DNA of 64,000 bases, taken from Pontibacter ruber (GTDB taxonomy: Bacteria; Bacteroidota; Bacteroidia; Cytophagales; Hymenobacteraceae). Made by a program: the position numbers and the translations under genes. Location of the stretch: the NCBI RefSeq assembly GCF_023630205.1, contig NZ_JALPRR010000002.1, forward strand, positions 736,899 to 800,898. The letters run 5' to 3'. The notes beneath the pieces are model-generated. The model worked only from the letters and a program-made list of their open reading frames with translations, was not told where the DNA came from and made no database searches. Below, in pieces: positions 55,253 to 63,887 of this stretch (the first letter of the stretch is position 1; the number at the start of each line of letters is the position of its first letter).

Positions 55253-55630
55253 TTAGAAAGGCAGATCGTTGTCAACGTCGCTGCTGTAGAAAGAAGGCGC
55301 TGATGAAGCTGCCTGTGCAGGCGCTCCGGCAGGGGCACCGCCAAAGTTGTTAGAGGCGCTTTCAATTCTCCAGGCCTGCAGGTTGGTGAAGTATAACGTC
55401 TCTCCGTTCTTTACAAACGGTTTGCCTGATAAGTTGAACGTTACCTTTACTTCCTGACCTTTCTGGAACTGGTCAAGCAGGTTGCACTTATCCTGTGTCA
55501 GCTGGAACTTAGCATACTGGGTATAAGAACCATCCGGGATCTCAAGTACGAATTCACGCTTTTTGAATTTATCACTTACCTGGGTGGTCTCAAACACTTC
55601 GTACAGCTTTCCTTGGATATCAAACGACAT
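55253..55630 (-). CDS. DUF3127 protein, OB-fold with SSB-like tail
   Basis: 125 residues. Residues about 1-90 match DUF3127: MSFDIQGKLYEVFETTQVSDKFKKREFVLEI and QEVKVTFNLSGKPFVKNGETLYFTNLQAWRIE, a single OB fold like that of single-strand DNA-binding protein. A glycine/alanine/proline linker then leads to the tail DVDNDLPF, very like the acidic end DDDIPF by which SSB recruits repair and replication proteins. This suggests a nucleic-acid role, which is an inference. Single gene with a -7 box 34 bases upstream. Confidence 0.88.
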   Translation of the reverse strand: MSFDIQGKLYEVFETTQVSDKFKKREFVLEIPDGSYTQYAKFQLTQDKCNLLDQFQKGQEVKVTFNLSGKPFVKNGETLYFTNLQAWRIESASNNFGGAPAGAPAQAASSAPSFYSSDVDNDLPF

Positions 55631-55663
55631 ATTCTCTTTGTTTTAATTATGTTTACAAGAGTA

Positions 55664-55671
55664 CAAATATA
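55664..55671 (-). promoter_or_regulatory. Candidate -7 promoter box for the DUF3127 gene
   Basis: TATATTTG on the minus strand, 33 bases before the ATG. Confidence 0.5.
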
Positions 55672-55810
55672 CAAAATTCCGTCCGAATCCGAGGGCTCTG
55701 CACCTAATCATTTGACGGATTTTTTTAGTCCATTGGGGCGGGTTATAACAGCCGGGGCCGCGCAGGCGTACAGGTAGCAGATATTGTTTTTACATTGAAA
55801 GACGCATAAC

Positions 55811-56740
55811 ATGACAGACATTGCCATAGCCATACACGGAGGGGCGGGTACCATCACACCCGCTTCCATGACACCCGAACTGGAGCAAGCCTATAAAAAT
55901 GCCCTGGAAACAGCCGTGGAAGCCGGGCACAAGATCTTAGCCAATGGTGGTACAGCCCTCGATGCCGTGGAGCATGCCGTAGTGCTGCTGGAAGACAGCC
56001 CTTTGTTTAATGCCGGAAAAGGATCTGTGTTTACAAAAGATGGCAAGCACGAAATGGATGCAGCCATTATGTGCGGCAAAACGCTGGCCGCCGGTGCCGT
56101 GGCAGGGGTGCGCAGCATCCGCAACCCTGTTGCCCTCTCCCGGGCTATACTGGAGTACTCCGACCACGTGTTCATGAGCGGCTATGGAGCGGAGGAGTTT
56201 GCGCGCAAGTATGGCATCGCCTTCGAGCCGGAAGATTATTTTTTTGATGCGCTCCGTTACAAGCAGTGGCGCGATGTGCGGGATACGGACATGTTTATAC
56301 TTGACCATACCGTTGACAGGAAATTCGGGACAGTAGGAGCAGTGGCCTTAGACATGGAGGGCAATGTTGCAGCTGCTACCTCAACCGGCGGTATGACAAA
56401 CAAGAACTATAACCGTATCGGCGATACTCCTATAATAGGTGCCGGTACTTATGCGAATAATAAAACGTGCGCCATCTCCTGTACCGGCCACGGGGAGTAT
56501 TTTATACGGGCAGTGGTTGCCTACGACATCTCCTGCCTGATGGAATACAAAGGATACAGCCTGCAACAGGCCTGCGAGCACGTGGTGATGGATAAACTGG
56601 TGCACTTTGGCGGAGAAGGAGGCTTGGTTGCTGTGGATGCTGCTGGCAATGTAGCACTGCCTTTTAATTCGGTAGGCATGTACCGGGCCAGCAAACAGCG
56701 CAACGAAACAGCCTTTGTAGGCATTTACAAGAGCGAGTAA
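55811..56740 (+). CDS. Isoaspartyl peptidase / plant-type L-asparaginase
   Basis: 309 residues of the Ntn-hydrolase family that is made as a precursor and cut just before a catalytic threonine. IAIHGGAGTI at the N-terminus, VEHAVVLLEDSPLFNAGKGSVFTKDGKHEMDAAIM, and the cleavage site FGTVGAVALDMEGNVAAATSTGGMTNKNYNRIGDTPIIGAGTYAN (nucleophile Thr of GTVGA) are clear. It hydrolyses beta-aspartyl dipeptides. It faces a cyanophycinase gene, whose product releases beta-Asp-Arg, so the pair could complete cyanophycin breakdown to Asp and Arg. No signal peptide. Confidence 0.94.
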   Translation: MTDIAIAIHGGAGTITPASMTPELEQAYKNALETAVEAGHKILANGGTALDAVEHAVVLLEDSPLFNAGKGSVFTKDGKHEMDAAIMCGKTLAAGAVAGVRSIRNPVALSRAILEYSDHVFMSGYGAEEFARKYGIAFEPEDYFFDALRYKQWRDVRDTDMFILDHTVDRKFGTVGAVALDMEGNVAAATSTGGMTNKNYNRIGDTPIIGAGTYANNKTCAISCTGHGEYFIRAVVAYDISCLMEYKGYSLQQACEHVVMDKLVHFGGEGGLVAVDAAGNVALPFNSVGMYRASKQRNETAFVGIYKSE

Positions 56741-56777
56741 AGTATAAAGGCCAGTATGTACTGGCCTTTATACTTTA
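56738..56777. terminator. Bidirectional terminator with AAGTATA stem
   Basis: TAAAGTATAAAGGCCAGTA / TACTGGCCTTTATACTTTA around a two-base loop, between the convergent isoaspartyl peptidase and cyanophycinase genes. Confidence 0.9.
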
Positions 56778-56795
56778 ACTTATCTTTCTAAGTAC

Positions 56796-57686
56796 CTATT
56801 TATCCTCCTGCACCTGCGCATACTTTAGCTCTTCCTGGTCGCGGTAAAATTCGCGGGTTTCCATGTCGTAGATGTTGCCTTTGGCCAGCACGTGCATGGT
56901 CAGGTTCTCAATGGCTACAGGCTTGCCGCGCTCTACCTCCTCAATGTTGGTATAGCCAATGTTGTGCCCATCCATGATCACCACCAGGTTAGAACCAATC
57001 GTCTCAATCATATGACCTTCGGTTATGAGTATGCCGGTATCTTCGCCTAAACCGATCCCAATGGTTTTCGGGTGCGTTACGACTGCTTCCATCAGCCTTC
57101 CAAAACGCCCACGTATCACAAAGTGAGTATCGATGATAACGCCTTCGATAAAACCCAGGCCTTGACCGATTTTTATAGCGCCCCGCAAAAGTGAGTGTGT
57201 GGCACTGCCTCCTTTGATCATGATCTCAGACATTGCCATGGCACCGGCGCTGGTGCCTGCCAGAACAAAATCCTCGTTCCAGTAACGCAGCTTGAGTATC
57301 TCCTGAAATTCGGTGTTGCCGAAAATGCGCGTCAGCCTCGACTGGTCGCCGCCGCTAAACATTACGCCGTCTGCTTTGCGCACACGCTCCAGGTACTCCG
57401 GGATTAGCGCATCTGCCTCTTCCCGGATGTGCATCAGGTTTACGTTCTCAACACCTAATATGCCAAATGCACTCAGATAGCGTTCACCTACTTCTTCCGG
57501 GATCATGGAGGCAGTCGTGATCACTTCAATGTGCGGATTTTGTGCAGGAATTTCTTTTAAGAAACGCTTTAGTATCCCCAGTTCAAAAAAATCGAGGTAA
57601 TATTTTTTCTTCGATGACGGGTTCGGATAAGTTCCTTTATCTTCATTTCCACCTATCGCAAAAAGCTTTCCTTTAGGTCTATTCAC
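56796..57686 (-). CDS. cphB: Cyanophycinase
   Basis: A 296-residue serine peptidase of the S51 family. KGKLFAIGGNEDKG opens the protein, GVMFSGGDQSRLTRIFG and the nucleophile motif FVLAGTSAGAMAMSEIMI follow, then QGLGFIEGVIIDTHFVIRGRFGRLMEAVVTHP and GIGLGEDTGILI. The family cuts cyanophycin, a poly-Asp backbone with Arg side groups, to beta-Asp-Arg. No signal peptide, so intracellular. No cyanophycin synthetase is in the window; the system could also use cyanophycin from outside the cell or lie next to the synthetase beyond the window. Confidence 0.93.
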   Translation of the reverse strand: MNRPKGKLFAIGGNEDKGTYPNPSSKKKYYLDFFELGILKRFLKEIPAQNPHIEVITTASMIPEEVGERYLSAFGILGVENVNLMHIREEADALIPEYLERVRKADGVMFSGGDQSRLTRIFGNTEFQEILKLRYWNEDFVLAGTSAGAMAMSEIMIKGGSATHSLLRGAIKIGQGLGFIEGVIIDTHFVIRGRFGRLMEAVVTHPKTIGIGLGEDTGILITEGHMIETIGSNLVVIMDGHNIGYTNIEEVERGKPVAIENLTMHVLAKGNIYDMETREFYRDQEELKYAQVQEDK

Positions 57687-58036
57687 TGGCTTTCAGGGTT
57701 TTAAAGTAAACTAAAAACAGAGGCATTCGCACCTGCAAAATAATACGGCATTCTGAGACAGAAATGCTACCTACAAGAGTACAGTTTCTGTAGAAAAACG
57801 TTCCAAAGGTTGTGCCAAATTCTAACACAAGGCTATACCTGCAACTGCAAGCATAGAAGTGTACGAATAGTTTGATGGAAGTATATATAAAATCATATAT
57901 TAAATACTTATTTATTTGAAAATATAACGCTTTGGCTAATTTAAGTTATATTTTATCTAACCCTCAAAGGTAGCTGCCGTATAGTAAGCACACAAGCACT
58001 TGCTTGTATATGTTACACGCTAAACCTTTCCAAGCT
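57687..58036. other. AT-rich intergenic region, no gene seen
   Basis: 350 bases between the divergent cyanophycinase and YciE/YciF-type genes; very AT-rich from about 57865. No gene, RNA or repeat was recognised. Confidence 0.5.
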
Positions 58037-58528
58037 ATGAAACTTAATAATTTGAATGACCTATTTATCATGGAACTGAAAGATCTGTACAACGCAGAAA
58101 ATCAGATCATGAAAGCGTTGCCAAAAATGATGGAAAAATGTTCTTCGGATATGCTGAGAACTGCTTTCGAAAACCATATGCGCGAAACAGAAACTCAGAT
58201 AGATCGTTTGGAGCAGATTTTCAAAATGTTAGGAGAGAAGCCTACCGGTGAGAAGTGCGAAGCCATGGAAGGTATCATCCGTGAAGCTCAGGAAATGATG
58301 AAAGAAAAAGCAGAGCCACACGTAATGGATGCCGCCCTGATTGCTTCGGCACAGCGCGTTGAGCACTATGAGATTGCCGGATACGGAACTGTTTGCGCTT
58401 ATGCCAAGCAACTTGGTATGACAGATGCTGCCAGGCTGCTTCACATGACACTTGAAGAAGAAAAGAAAACCGACATCAAACTAACTGACCTGGCCGAGCG
58501 TACCATTAACGTTCAGGCTGAAAGATAA
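58037..58528 (+). CDS. YciE/YciF-type ferritin-like protein (DUF892)
   Basis: 163 residues from ATG 58037, the start that begins the conserved MKLNNLNDLFIMELKDLYNAENQIMKALPKM; alternative starts at 58004 and 58010 add residues with no family match. A four-helix bundle with Glu and His metal ligands follows (LRTAFENHMRETETQIDRLEQIF, AQRVEHYEIAGYGTVCAYAKQLG, LLHMTLEEEKKTDIKL). Members are annotated as ferroxidases of stress response. Cytoplasmic. Single gene. Confidence 0.9.
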   Translation: MKLNNLNDLFIMELKDLYNAENQIMKALPKMMEKCSSDMLRTAFENHMRETETQIDRLEQIFKMLGEKPTGEKCEAMEGIIREAQEMMKEKAEPHVMDAALIASAQRVEHYEIAGYGTVCAYAKQLGMTDAARLLHMTLEEEKKTDIKLTDLAERTINVQAER

Positions 58529-58556
58529 AAGAAAGTAATCTTTTAAGGCATACTGT

Positions 58557-58610
58557 AAAAACTCTGTACTTCCCCGGCTACCCAGCAGGTCAGAAGTTTA
58601 CAGAGTTTTT
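58557..58610 (+). terminator. Terminator after the DUF892 gene
   Basis: AAAAACTCTGTA / TACAGAGTTTTT with a 30-base loop, 28 bases past the stop. Confidence 0.65.
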
Positions 58611-58628
58611 CATTTTATTGGAAGTATA

Positions 58629-58671
58629 AAAGAGAAGCCCCTGTTACATGTAGCAGGGGCTTCTCTTTTAC
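58629..58671. terminator. Terminator after the M1 peptidase gene
   Basis: AAAAGAGAAGCCCCTG / CAGGGGCTTCTCTTTT around a palindromic loop TACATGTA; usable in both directions. Confidence 0.88.
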
Positions 58672-58693
58672 AGGTAATTGCTTGCTAAGCAGT

Positions 58694-60595
58694 TTATTTC
58701 AGCAGTTCATCCAGCGTAACAGTAGATACGGCGTGGTAATTCGGACGGGCCTTGGCGTAAATAGCCAAGGCTTTTTTCTTGCCTTCCGGCGTTGCGTTCA
58801 GCGCCTTGTAAATCGGTAACAGGAACTTACGACGACCAACGTTGGTCAGGAATGTTTCCATTGCCTGATCGGCTGTCGTATAGTTGTTGCGGATAGCGTG
58901 CAGGAACCAGGCAGCCAAAACTTCTGAGTTGCCGGAGTTTGTAAAGTTAAATGCTTTGTCGAGCTCGGCCATTTGCTTTGGTGTCATCTGCTCGGGCAGC
59001 ATCCGGATAAAGTGCAGCCACTCATGGCTCGACCAGTCTTTAGTATTGAGTTCCGACGCCGGTTTCCCGTTCTTCCACGAAGTATAGGCTTCCTCTACAC
59101 GAGCAAAACGGCTGGAAGTTGGCTTCACATGGTTTTCCGGTAATCCGGGCGAGTATACCCATCCTTCGATATCGATCTTTTCGGCCAGTTGCTCATCGTC
59201 TTTGATCAGCTCAGATCGCAGAAAGTTGAGGAAAAGATCTGTGTTGGTGCTCTTAAAGGCAAACGTCTGAAAGTATTTGTTTACGAACTGATCAAAGCGC
59301 TCCCTGCCAACGGCACGCTCAATGTTCTGCAGAAAGGCATTCCCTTTTTCATACGCAATGTCTGTTAAGCCTTCGTCCGGATCGCGGCCTTCCAGGTCCA
59401 GCTTCAGGCGGGTGTCTTCGCTATCGGCACCTTTCTCGGCAATCGTGTTCTGCAGGTCCTGGTAGCCCAGCACGTTCAGCATGTCAGCGTACTCTTCGCC
59501 ATAAAGCTCCTCCATGATGCGGCGCTCGAAGTATACGGTAAAGCCTTCGTTCAGCCAGAAGTCGTTCCAGGTGGCGTTGGTAACCAGATTGCCGCTCCAG
59601 CTGTGGGCCAGCTCGTGTGCGATCAGGCTGGTAAGGGAGCGGTCCTTGGCCAGCACGGTAGGGGTAACAAACGTGAGGCGCGGGTTTTCCATACCTCCGA
59701 AAGGGAAGGAGGGCGGCAGCACCAACAGGTCGTAGCGTTCCCAGCGATACTTACCGTAGAGTTTTTCGGCAGCTACCAGCATTTTGTCCATCTCGGCAAA
59801 CTCGTACACAGCGGCATCAATGGTGGCGGGCTCGGCATAAATACCGGTCTGGGCGCCAATGGGCCTGAACACCAGATCACCAACCGACAAAGCCATCAGG
59901 TAAGACGGGATCGGTTGCTTCATGCTGAAAGTATACTCGCCGGTGTTGTTCTTTTGCTGCGGGTTGTCGGCACTCATTACAGCCAGCAGTTCTTTCGGTA
60001 CTTTTACTTTGGCATTGTAGGTAATGCGGATGCCCGGGCTATCCTGGATAGGTATCCAGGTGCGGGCAAGTATGGCCTGGGACTGCGTGAACAGGAACGG
60101 GTATTTTTTGCCAGCTGTCTGCTGCGGGTTCAGCCACTGCAGGGCAGCAGCGTTAGGCGACGTCTTGTATTGTATAGTTAGCGTTTTTGTCTCCGGCTTT
60201 ATCTCAACAATCAGGGGCTGACCCAGGAACTTGTCGTTGTCACCAAGCCGGAAGGTGGCCTCTGCCTGGGTGCCGTCCAGGTATACTTTCTCGATGTTCA
60301 GGCCACGCGTATCAAAGACGATCTGTTTTGCCTGCGTCAGGTTCTCGATCTGGTAAGTGGCGCTGCCGCCAAGTGTCTTATCCTCAAAATTAACAGCTAT
60401 ATCCAGGTCAAGGTGTCTGGCTACGGCTTCTGCCGGTTTTGCATAGCTGTGCACATCGGCTGAGGCGTGTGCTACATCCTGTTGTTCTGTTGTCATAGTT
60501 TGATCTGTTTTCTGTGGTTTGGTACTGCTGCAGGAGGCCAGTTGCAGGCAACTGGCCACACCCAGGCCCCAAAGGCATTGCTTGTATACTTTCAT
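58694..60595 (-). CDS. M1-family zinc metallopeptidase, lipoprotein
   Basis: 633 residues with a lipoprotein signal peptide (GLGVASCLQLASCSS, two possible lipobox cysteines). The beta-sheet N-terminal domain is followed by the catalytic domain: FPFGGMENPRLTFVTP (GAMEN-type GMEN), the zinc motif LIAHELAHSWSGNLV and the third ligand glutamate in WLNEGFTVYFERRI. The C-terminal part is a helical repeat, as in leukotriene A4 hydrolase-like aminopeptidases. It removes N-terminal residues from peptides at the outer membrane or periplasm. Single gene. Confidence 0.94.
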   Translation of the reverse strand: MKVYKQCLWGLGVASCLQLASCSSTKPQKTDQTMTTEQQDVAHASADVHSYAKPAEAVARHLDLDIAVNFEDKTLGGSATYQIENLTQAKQIVFDTRGLNIEKVYLDGTQAEATFRLGDNDKFLGQPLIVEIKPETKTLTIQYKTSPNAAALQWLNPQQTAGKKYPFLFTQSQAILARTWIPIQDSPGIRITYNAKVKVPKELLAVMSADNPQQKNNTGEYTFSMKQPIPSYLMALSVGDLVFRPIGAQTGIYAEPATIDAAVYEFAEMDKMLVAAEKLYGKYRWERYDLLVLPPSFPFGGMENPRLTFVTPTVLAKDRSLTSLIAHELAHSWSGNLVTNATWNDFWLNEGFTVYFERRIMEELYGEEYADMLNVLGYQDLQNTIAEKGADSEDTRLKLDLEGRDPDEGLTDIAYEKGNAFLQNIERAVGRERFDQFVNKYFQTFAFKSTNTDLFLNFLRSELIKDDEQLAEKIDIEGWVYSPGLPENHVKPTSSRFARVEEAYTSWKNGKPASELNTKDWSSHEWLHFIRMLPEQMTPKQMAELDKAFNFTNSGNSEVLAAWFLHAIRNNYTTADQAMETFLTNVGRRKFLLPIYKALNATPEGKKKALAIYAKARPNYHAVSTVTLDELLK

Positions 60596-60934
60596 AGGTG
60601 GTGTTAATGCTTTGGGTGTAAGTTAAACTATTTACGATGATTATGAAAAAACACCCGACGCTGGAAATGGTTCTGATAAGGCAAGTTCTGCTCCGGCTGG
60701 CAGGTATAAATCAGGGTACAAAGCAACAGAAAGAAAGGCCGGGATGTTATGATAAAAGGGGTGCTGAGCGGGAAGCTATAACCATTTGCTCTTTTTAGGA
60801 GTACATAAAGGTGCATCGCCTGAACCGTACAATCTGTAATGTTTATTTTGTATTATTCCAATATTGAATCACTGCATTATATAGTTCGTAATCGTTAAAT
60901 CAGAGCGGCACAATCAACCAAACCAATAACCAAC
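60596..60934. other. Intergenic region between divergent genes, no gene seen
   Basis: 339 bases. A -7-like TTTATTTTG lies at about 60842-60850, upstream of the L,D-transpeptidase. Nothing else was recognised. Confidence 0.4.
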
Positions 60935-62668
60935 ATGAACCCTTACACATTTAACATACTGGTACGCATCGGCCTGGCTGTTTTCTGGCTTTTTGCTGCT
61001 GCCAGTTGTAATAATAAATCTGAAGACGGAAAATCCGGAACAGGTTTGCTCGGCCTGGGCGAACTGCCACAAGCCACCACCGATAGTGTGTTTATCCAGA
61101 AGTATATCAACCAGGTACCTGCATTCAAAGCACAGTCAGATCTTATGTATCAGTTTTACGGCGAGCGCGATTACAAGCTGGCCTGGTTCCGCGATAATAA
61201 GGTCATACCGGAAGCGCAGAAACTGATTGAAGTGCTTGACAATGCATCGGCAGAAGGGCTTGATCCTAAAAAGTATAAACTGGTAAACTTCGACGAGAAG
61301 TTTAAGCAGTATGAAGACATCGGGCGCAGAGACTCGGCTCGACTGCAGTTGCAGCAGGAAATAGACCTGGCCCTGACGGCTTCTTACTTTAACTATGCCT
61401 CTGATTTCTACAGAGGCCGCGTAAACCCGAAAGAAGTTTCTCAGATAGACTGGAACATCAAGAACAACAAGATCAAGCTACACAAAGCGCTGCAAACCAT
61501 TCTGAAAGAGCGCGAAAGTACTTACCCATACTATGAGTTTGAAGCCCTGCATGCTGGCTATGTAAACCTGCGGGAAGCACTGAAAAAGTATAGAGAACAG
61601 CAGGAAAAAGGCGGCTGGGCAAAAGTAACCCTTGGCAAGCTTAAATCCCTAAAACCCGGCGATACGGCCACGGCGGTATTGACTTTGCGTAAGCGTCTGA
61701 ATCCAAGCCAGCCGATTGATACCCTGAACCCTGCCATGCGCAAGTATGACGGCGCACTGGTGCAGCAGGTAAAGAAGTTTCAGGAACTGAATGGATTGAA
61801 GGCAGACGGTGTAGTGGGAGGCACTACATTAAAGACGCTGAACGTGCCGATCGAAGACCGTATTGAGCAGATCATGATCAATATGGAGCGCTGGCGCTGG
61901 ATACCGAAACGCATGGTGCCGAAAAGCCTTGATCAGAAGTATATCTGGGTAAATATTCCGGAGTACAAGATGTATATCTACGAAGACCCGGATGACAGCC
62001 CCGATGCCGAAAGGCAATACAAAAAGGTAATGGAAATGAATGTGGTAGTGGGGAAAGTGCTGAATTCAACGCCTATTTTCAGCGATAAGCTGGAGTATGT
62101 GGTGATGGCCCCGTACTGGAATGTGCCCAACAGCATCGTTGAAAAAGAGATCAAACCGAACATGCTGCGTAACCCCGATTGGCTGGAAACCCAGGATATG
62201 GAAATTGTGACGAAAGAGAAGGAACCAAAGCCTATCTCGCCTTACACTATTGACTGGTCGAGCGTAACGGAGAAAAACTTCCCGTACATGGTGCGCCAGC
62301 GCCCGGGTCCTAAGAACTCGCTTGGTTCGCTGAAATTCCTGTTCCCGAACGAGTACTCCATTTACCTGCACGACACACCGGCTACATCGCTCTTCAGTTT
62401 GAACGAACGTGGGTTTAGCCATGGTTGTGTGCGTCTGGAGAAGCCCATGGATCTTGCCAAATACCTGCTCCGCGATATGCCGGAATGGAATGAATCAGCA
62501 ATCCGGGAGACCATTGAAGCAGGCGAAGAAACTTGGGTAACCCTGCCGAAAAAGATACAGGTATACCTGGTATACTTTACCAGCTGGGTTGACAGTGAAG
62601 GCAACGTTCATTTCCGGAATGATATTTATGGACATGACAAAAAGCTTAAAGCAGAATACTTTGGCTAA
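60935..62668 (+). CDS. L,D-transpeptidase with peptidoglycan-binding domain
   Basis: 577 residues with an N-terminal lipoprotein-like signal (VFWLFAAASCNNK, cysteine near 26). Residues about 50-215 form the YcbB-type helical scaffold (MYQFYGERDYKLAWF). A PG_binding_1 domain follows (KSLKPGDTATAVLTLRKRLN and LVQQVKKFQELNGLKADGVVGGTTLKTLN). The YkuD catalytic domain has the ERMRWIPKR-like NMERWRWIPKR entry, YWNVPNSIVEKEI and IYLHDTPATSLFSLNERGFSHGCVRLEKP with catalytic His and Cys. It forms 3-3 crosslinks in peptidoglycan. It lies 42 bases before the cupredoxin gene on the same strand. Confidence 0.95.
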   Translation: MNPYTFNILVRIGLAVFWLFAAASCNNKSEDGKSGTGLLGLGELPQATTDSVFIQKYINQVPAFKAQSDLMYQFYGERDYKLAWFRDNKVIPEAQKLIEVLDNASAEGLDPKKYKLVNFDEKFKQYEDIGRRDSARLQLQQEIDLALTASYFNYASDFYRGRVNPKEVSQIDWNIKNNKIKLHKALQTILKERESTYPYYEFEALHAGYVNLREALKKYREQQEKGGWAKVTLGKLKSLKPGDTATAVLTLRKRLNPSQPIDTLNPAMRKYDGALVQQVKKFQELNGLKADGVVGGTTLKTLNVPIEDRIEQIMINMERWRWIPKRMVPKSLDQKYIWVNIPEYKMYIYEDPDDSPDAERQYKKVMEMNVVVGKVLNSTPIFSDKLEYVVMAPYWNVPNSIVEKEIKPNMLRNPDWLETQDMEIVTKEKEPKPISPYTIDWSSVTEKNFPYMVRQRPGPKNSLGSLKFLFPNEYSIYLHDTPATSLFSLNERGFSHGCVRLEKPMDLAKYLLRDMPEWNESAIRETIEAGEETWVTLPKKIQVYLVYFTSWVDSEGNVHFRNDIYGHDKKLKAEYFG

Positions 62669-62710
62669 TCAGGATAATAACTTAAAGTATAGATGCTTAG
62701 GTATAATATT

Positions 62711-63250
62711 ATGAAGAAGCTGTTGATATGCATGATGCTTGGCAGCAGCCTTATGGCAGCCTGTGACGGGGCGGACAACGCTAACAGGTTGGAAGAAGAA
62801 ACTGTTGCCACAGAAGATACTGTGGGAGCCGGATCTCAGGCAGCAGCAGTGGACACGATCTTGCAGAAGGTAAATACTGTGACGCTGAGAGCCGTTGGCA
62901 ACAGCATACAGGAAGTGGCTTTTGAGCCGGATACCATTGAGGTAGCAGCTGGCGCGCTTGTTAAACTGACGCTGGTGAATGAGGGCTCCGAACAGCCCAT
63001 GGTCCACAACGTTATCTTTACTTACCGCGACAAGTATAGACTGGTAGCAACCGAGGGGGCCAGGATCGGCTCGTCCGGAAACTATACGCCTCAGGATACT
63101 TCGCTTGTAATTGCAGCGTCGCCTATGGCAAAGCCCGGACAAACTGTGGAAATGGATTTTGAGGCACCGCTAAAACCTGGTGAGTACGATTTTGTCTGCT
63201 CCTACCCAGGCCATTACGAAAGAATGCACGGTACCCTGATCGTGAAGTAA
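62711..63250 (+). CDS. Cupredoxin lipoprotein (azurin/plastocyanin type)
   Basis: 179 residues from ATG 62711, which begins a clean lipoprotein signal (MKKLLICMMLGSSLMAAC); an upstream ATG at 62693 would bury it. After an acidic, low-complexity linker, the last 125 or so residues form a cupredoxin: FEPDTIEVAAGALVKLTLVNEGSEQPMVHNVIF with the first copper histidine, and a C-terminal FVCSYPGHYERMHGTLIVK with the Cys, His and Met ligands. A periplasmic or outer-membrane electron carrier; partner unknown. Confidence 0.9.
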   Translation: MKKLLICMMLGSSLMAACDGADNANRLEEETVATEDTVGAGSQAAAVDTILQKVNTVTLRAVGNSIQEVAFEPDTIEVAAGALVKLTLVNEGSEQPMVHNVIFTYRDKYRLVATEGARIGSSGNYTPQDTSLVIAASPMAKPGQTVEMDFEAPLKPGEYDFVCSYPGHYERMHGTLIVK

Positions 63251-63278
63251 ACTTATAATTTAGATTGACCTACAAGAG

Positions 63279-63312
63279 AAAAGGCTTGCTATACTTTATA
63301 GCAAGCCTTTTT
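63279..63312 (+). terminator. Terminator after the cupredoxin gene
   Basis: AAAAGGCTTGCTATA / TATAGCAAGCCTTTT with a three-base loop and a T run. Confidence 0.88.
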
Positions 63313-63887
63313 TATGCTATGTGTTAAAGCGATGGCTTACTTGTTAAAGGTAAAGTGCAATTCCATGTAATCTTGGTTGTGGTTGATTTTGTCACATAGC
63401 TATTCTACAGCTAAGTATAAAGCAGGTGGTTTATGGCAGATTGAAACAAGTAAGGAGTAAGGTATAAGTATAGGTTTGAGTTGATGTGGTAAACTGCTGT
63501 GGAACATAATTTTAAACTTTTGTGGAAAACTCGAATTATCCACAATGCCCTGCTTTGTAGCTGACAAGGTGTCATAATGTTGTTAAGCAGCAAGATGTTG
63601 TGTGATAGATGTTTATTCTTCCTACTGATCATCTTAGGCGGTCAGAAGGGTTAATGCCTTTACGGATTTACAGTTGTGCTGCAGTTTACGATTGTTTATA
63701 CATTTGTAAACTTAAATATTTATATATTTTTGTTGACAATGTAATTGCTTGTAAAACATTGTTTTGTATATTGTTCTGGAATGGTTTCTTTAATGCATGG
63801 GCTCCTCATTTCATACTTGTAAAAGCAGGGAATAGGCAGCATTTTTAAAGAGCATTTACAATTGTTTAAGCCCTATTTCTATGCTTT
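63313..63887. other. AT-rich intergenic region, no gene seen
   Basis: 575 bases. Open frames at 63411-63632 (minus) and 63609-63848 (plus) have no codon bias or family features and are treated as noise. No RNA gene was recognised. Confidence 0.5.

Noticed and set aside
63411..63848. Two small open frames in the AT-rich right end
   Set aside because: No codon bias, no motif, no ribosome-binding or promoter context.
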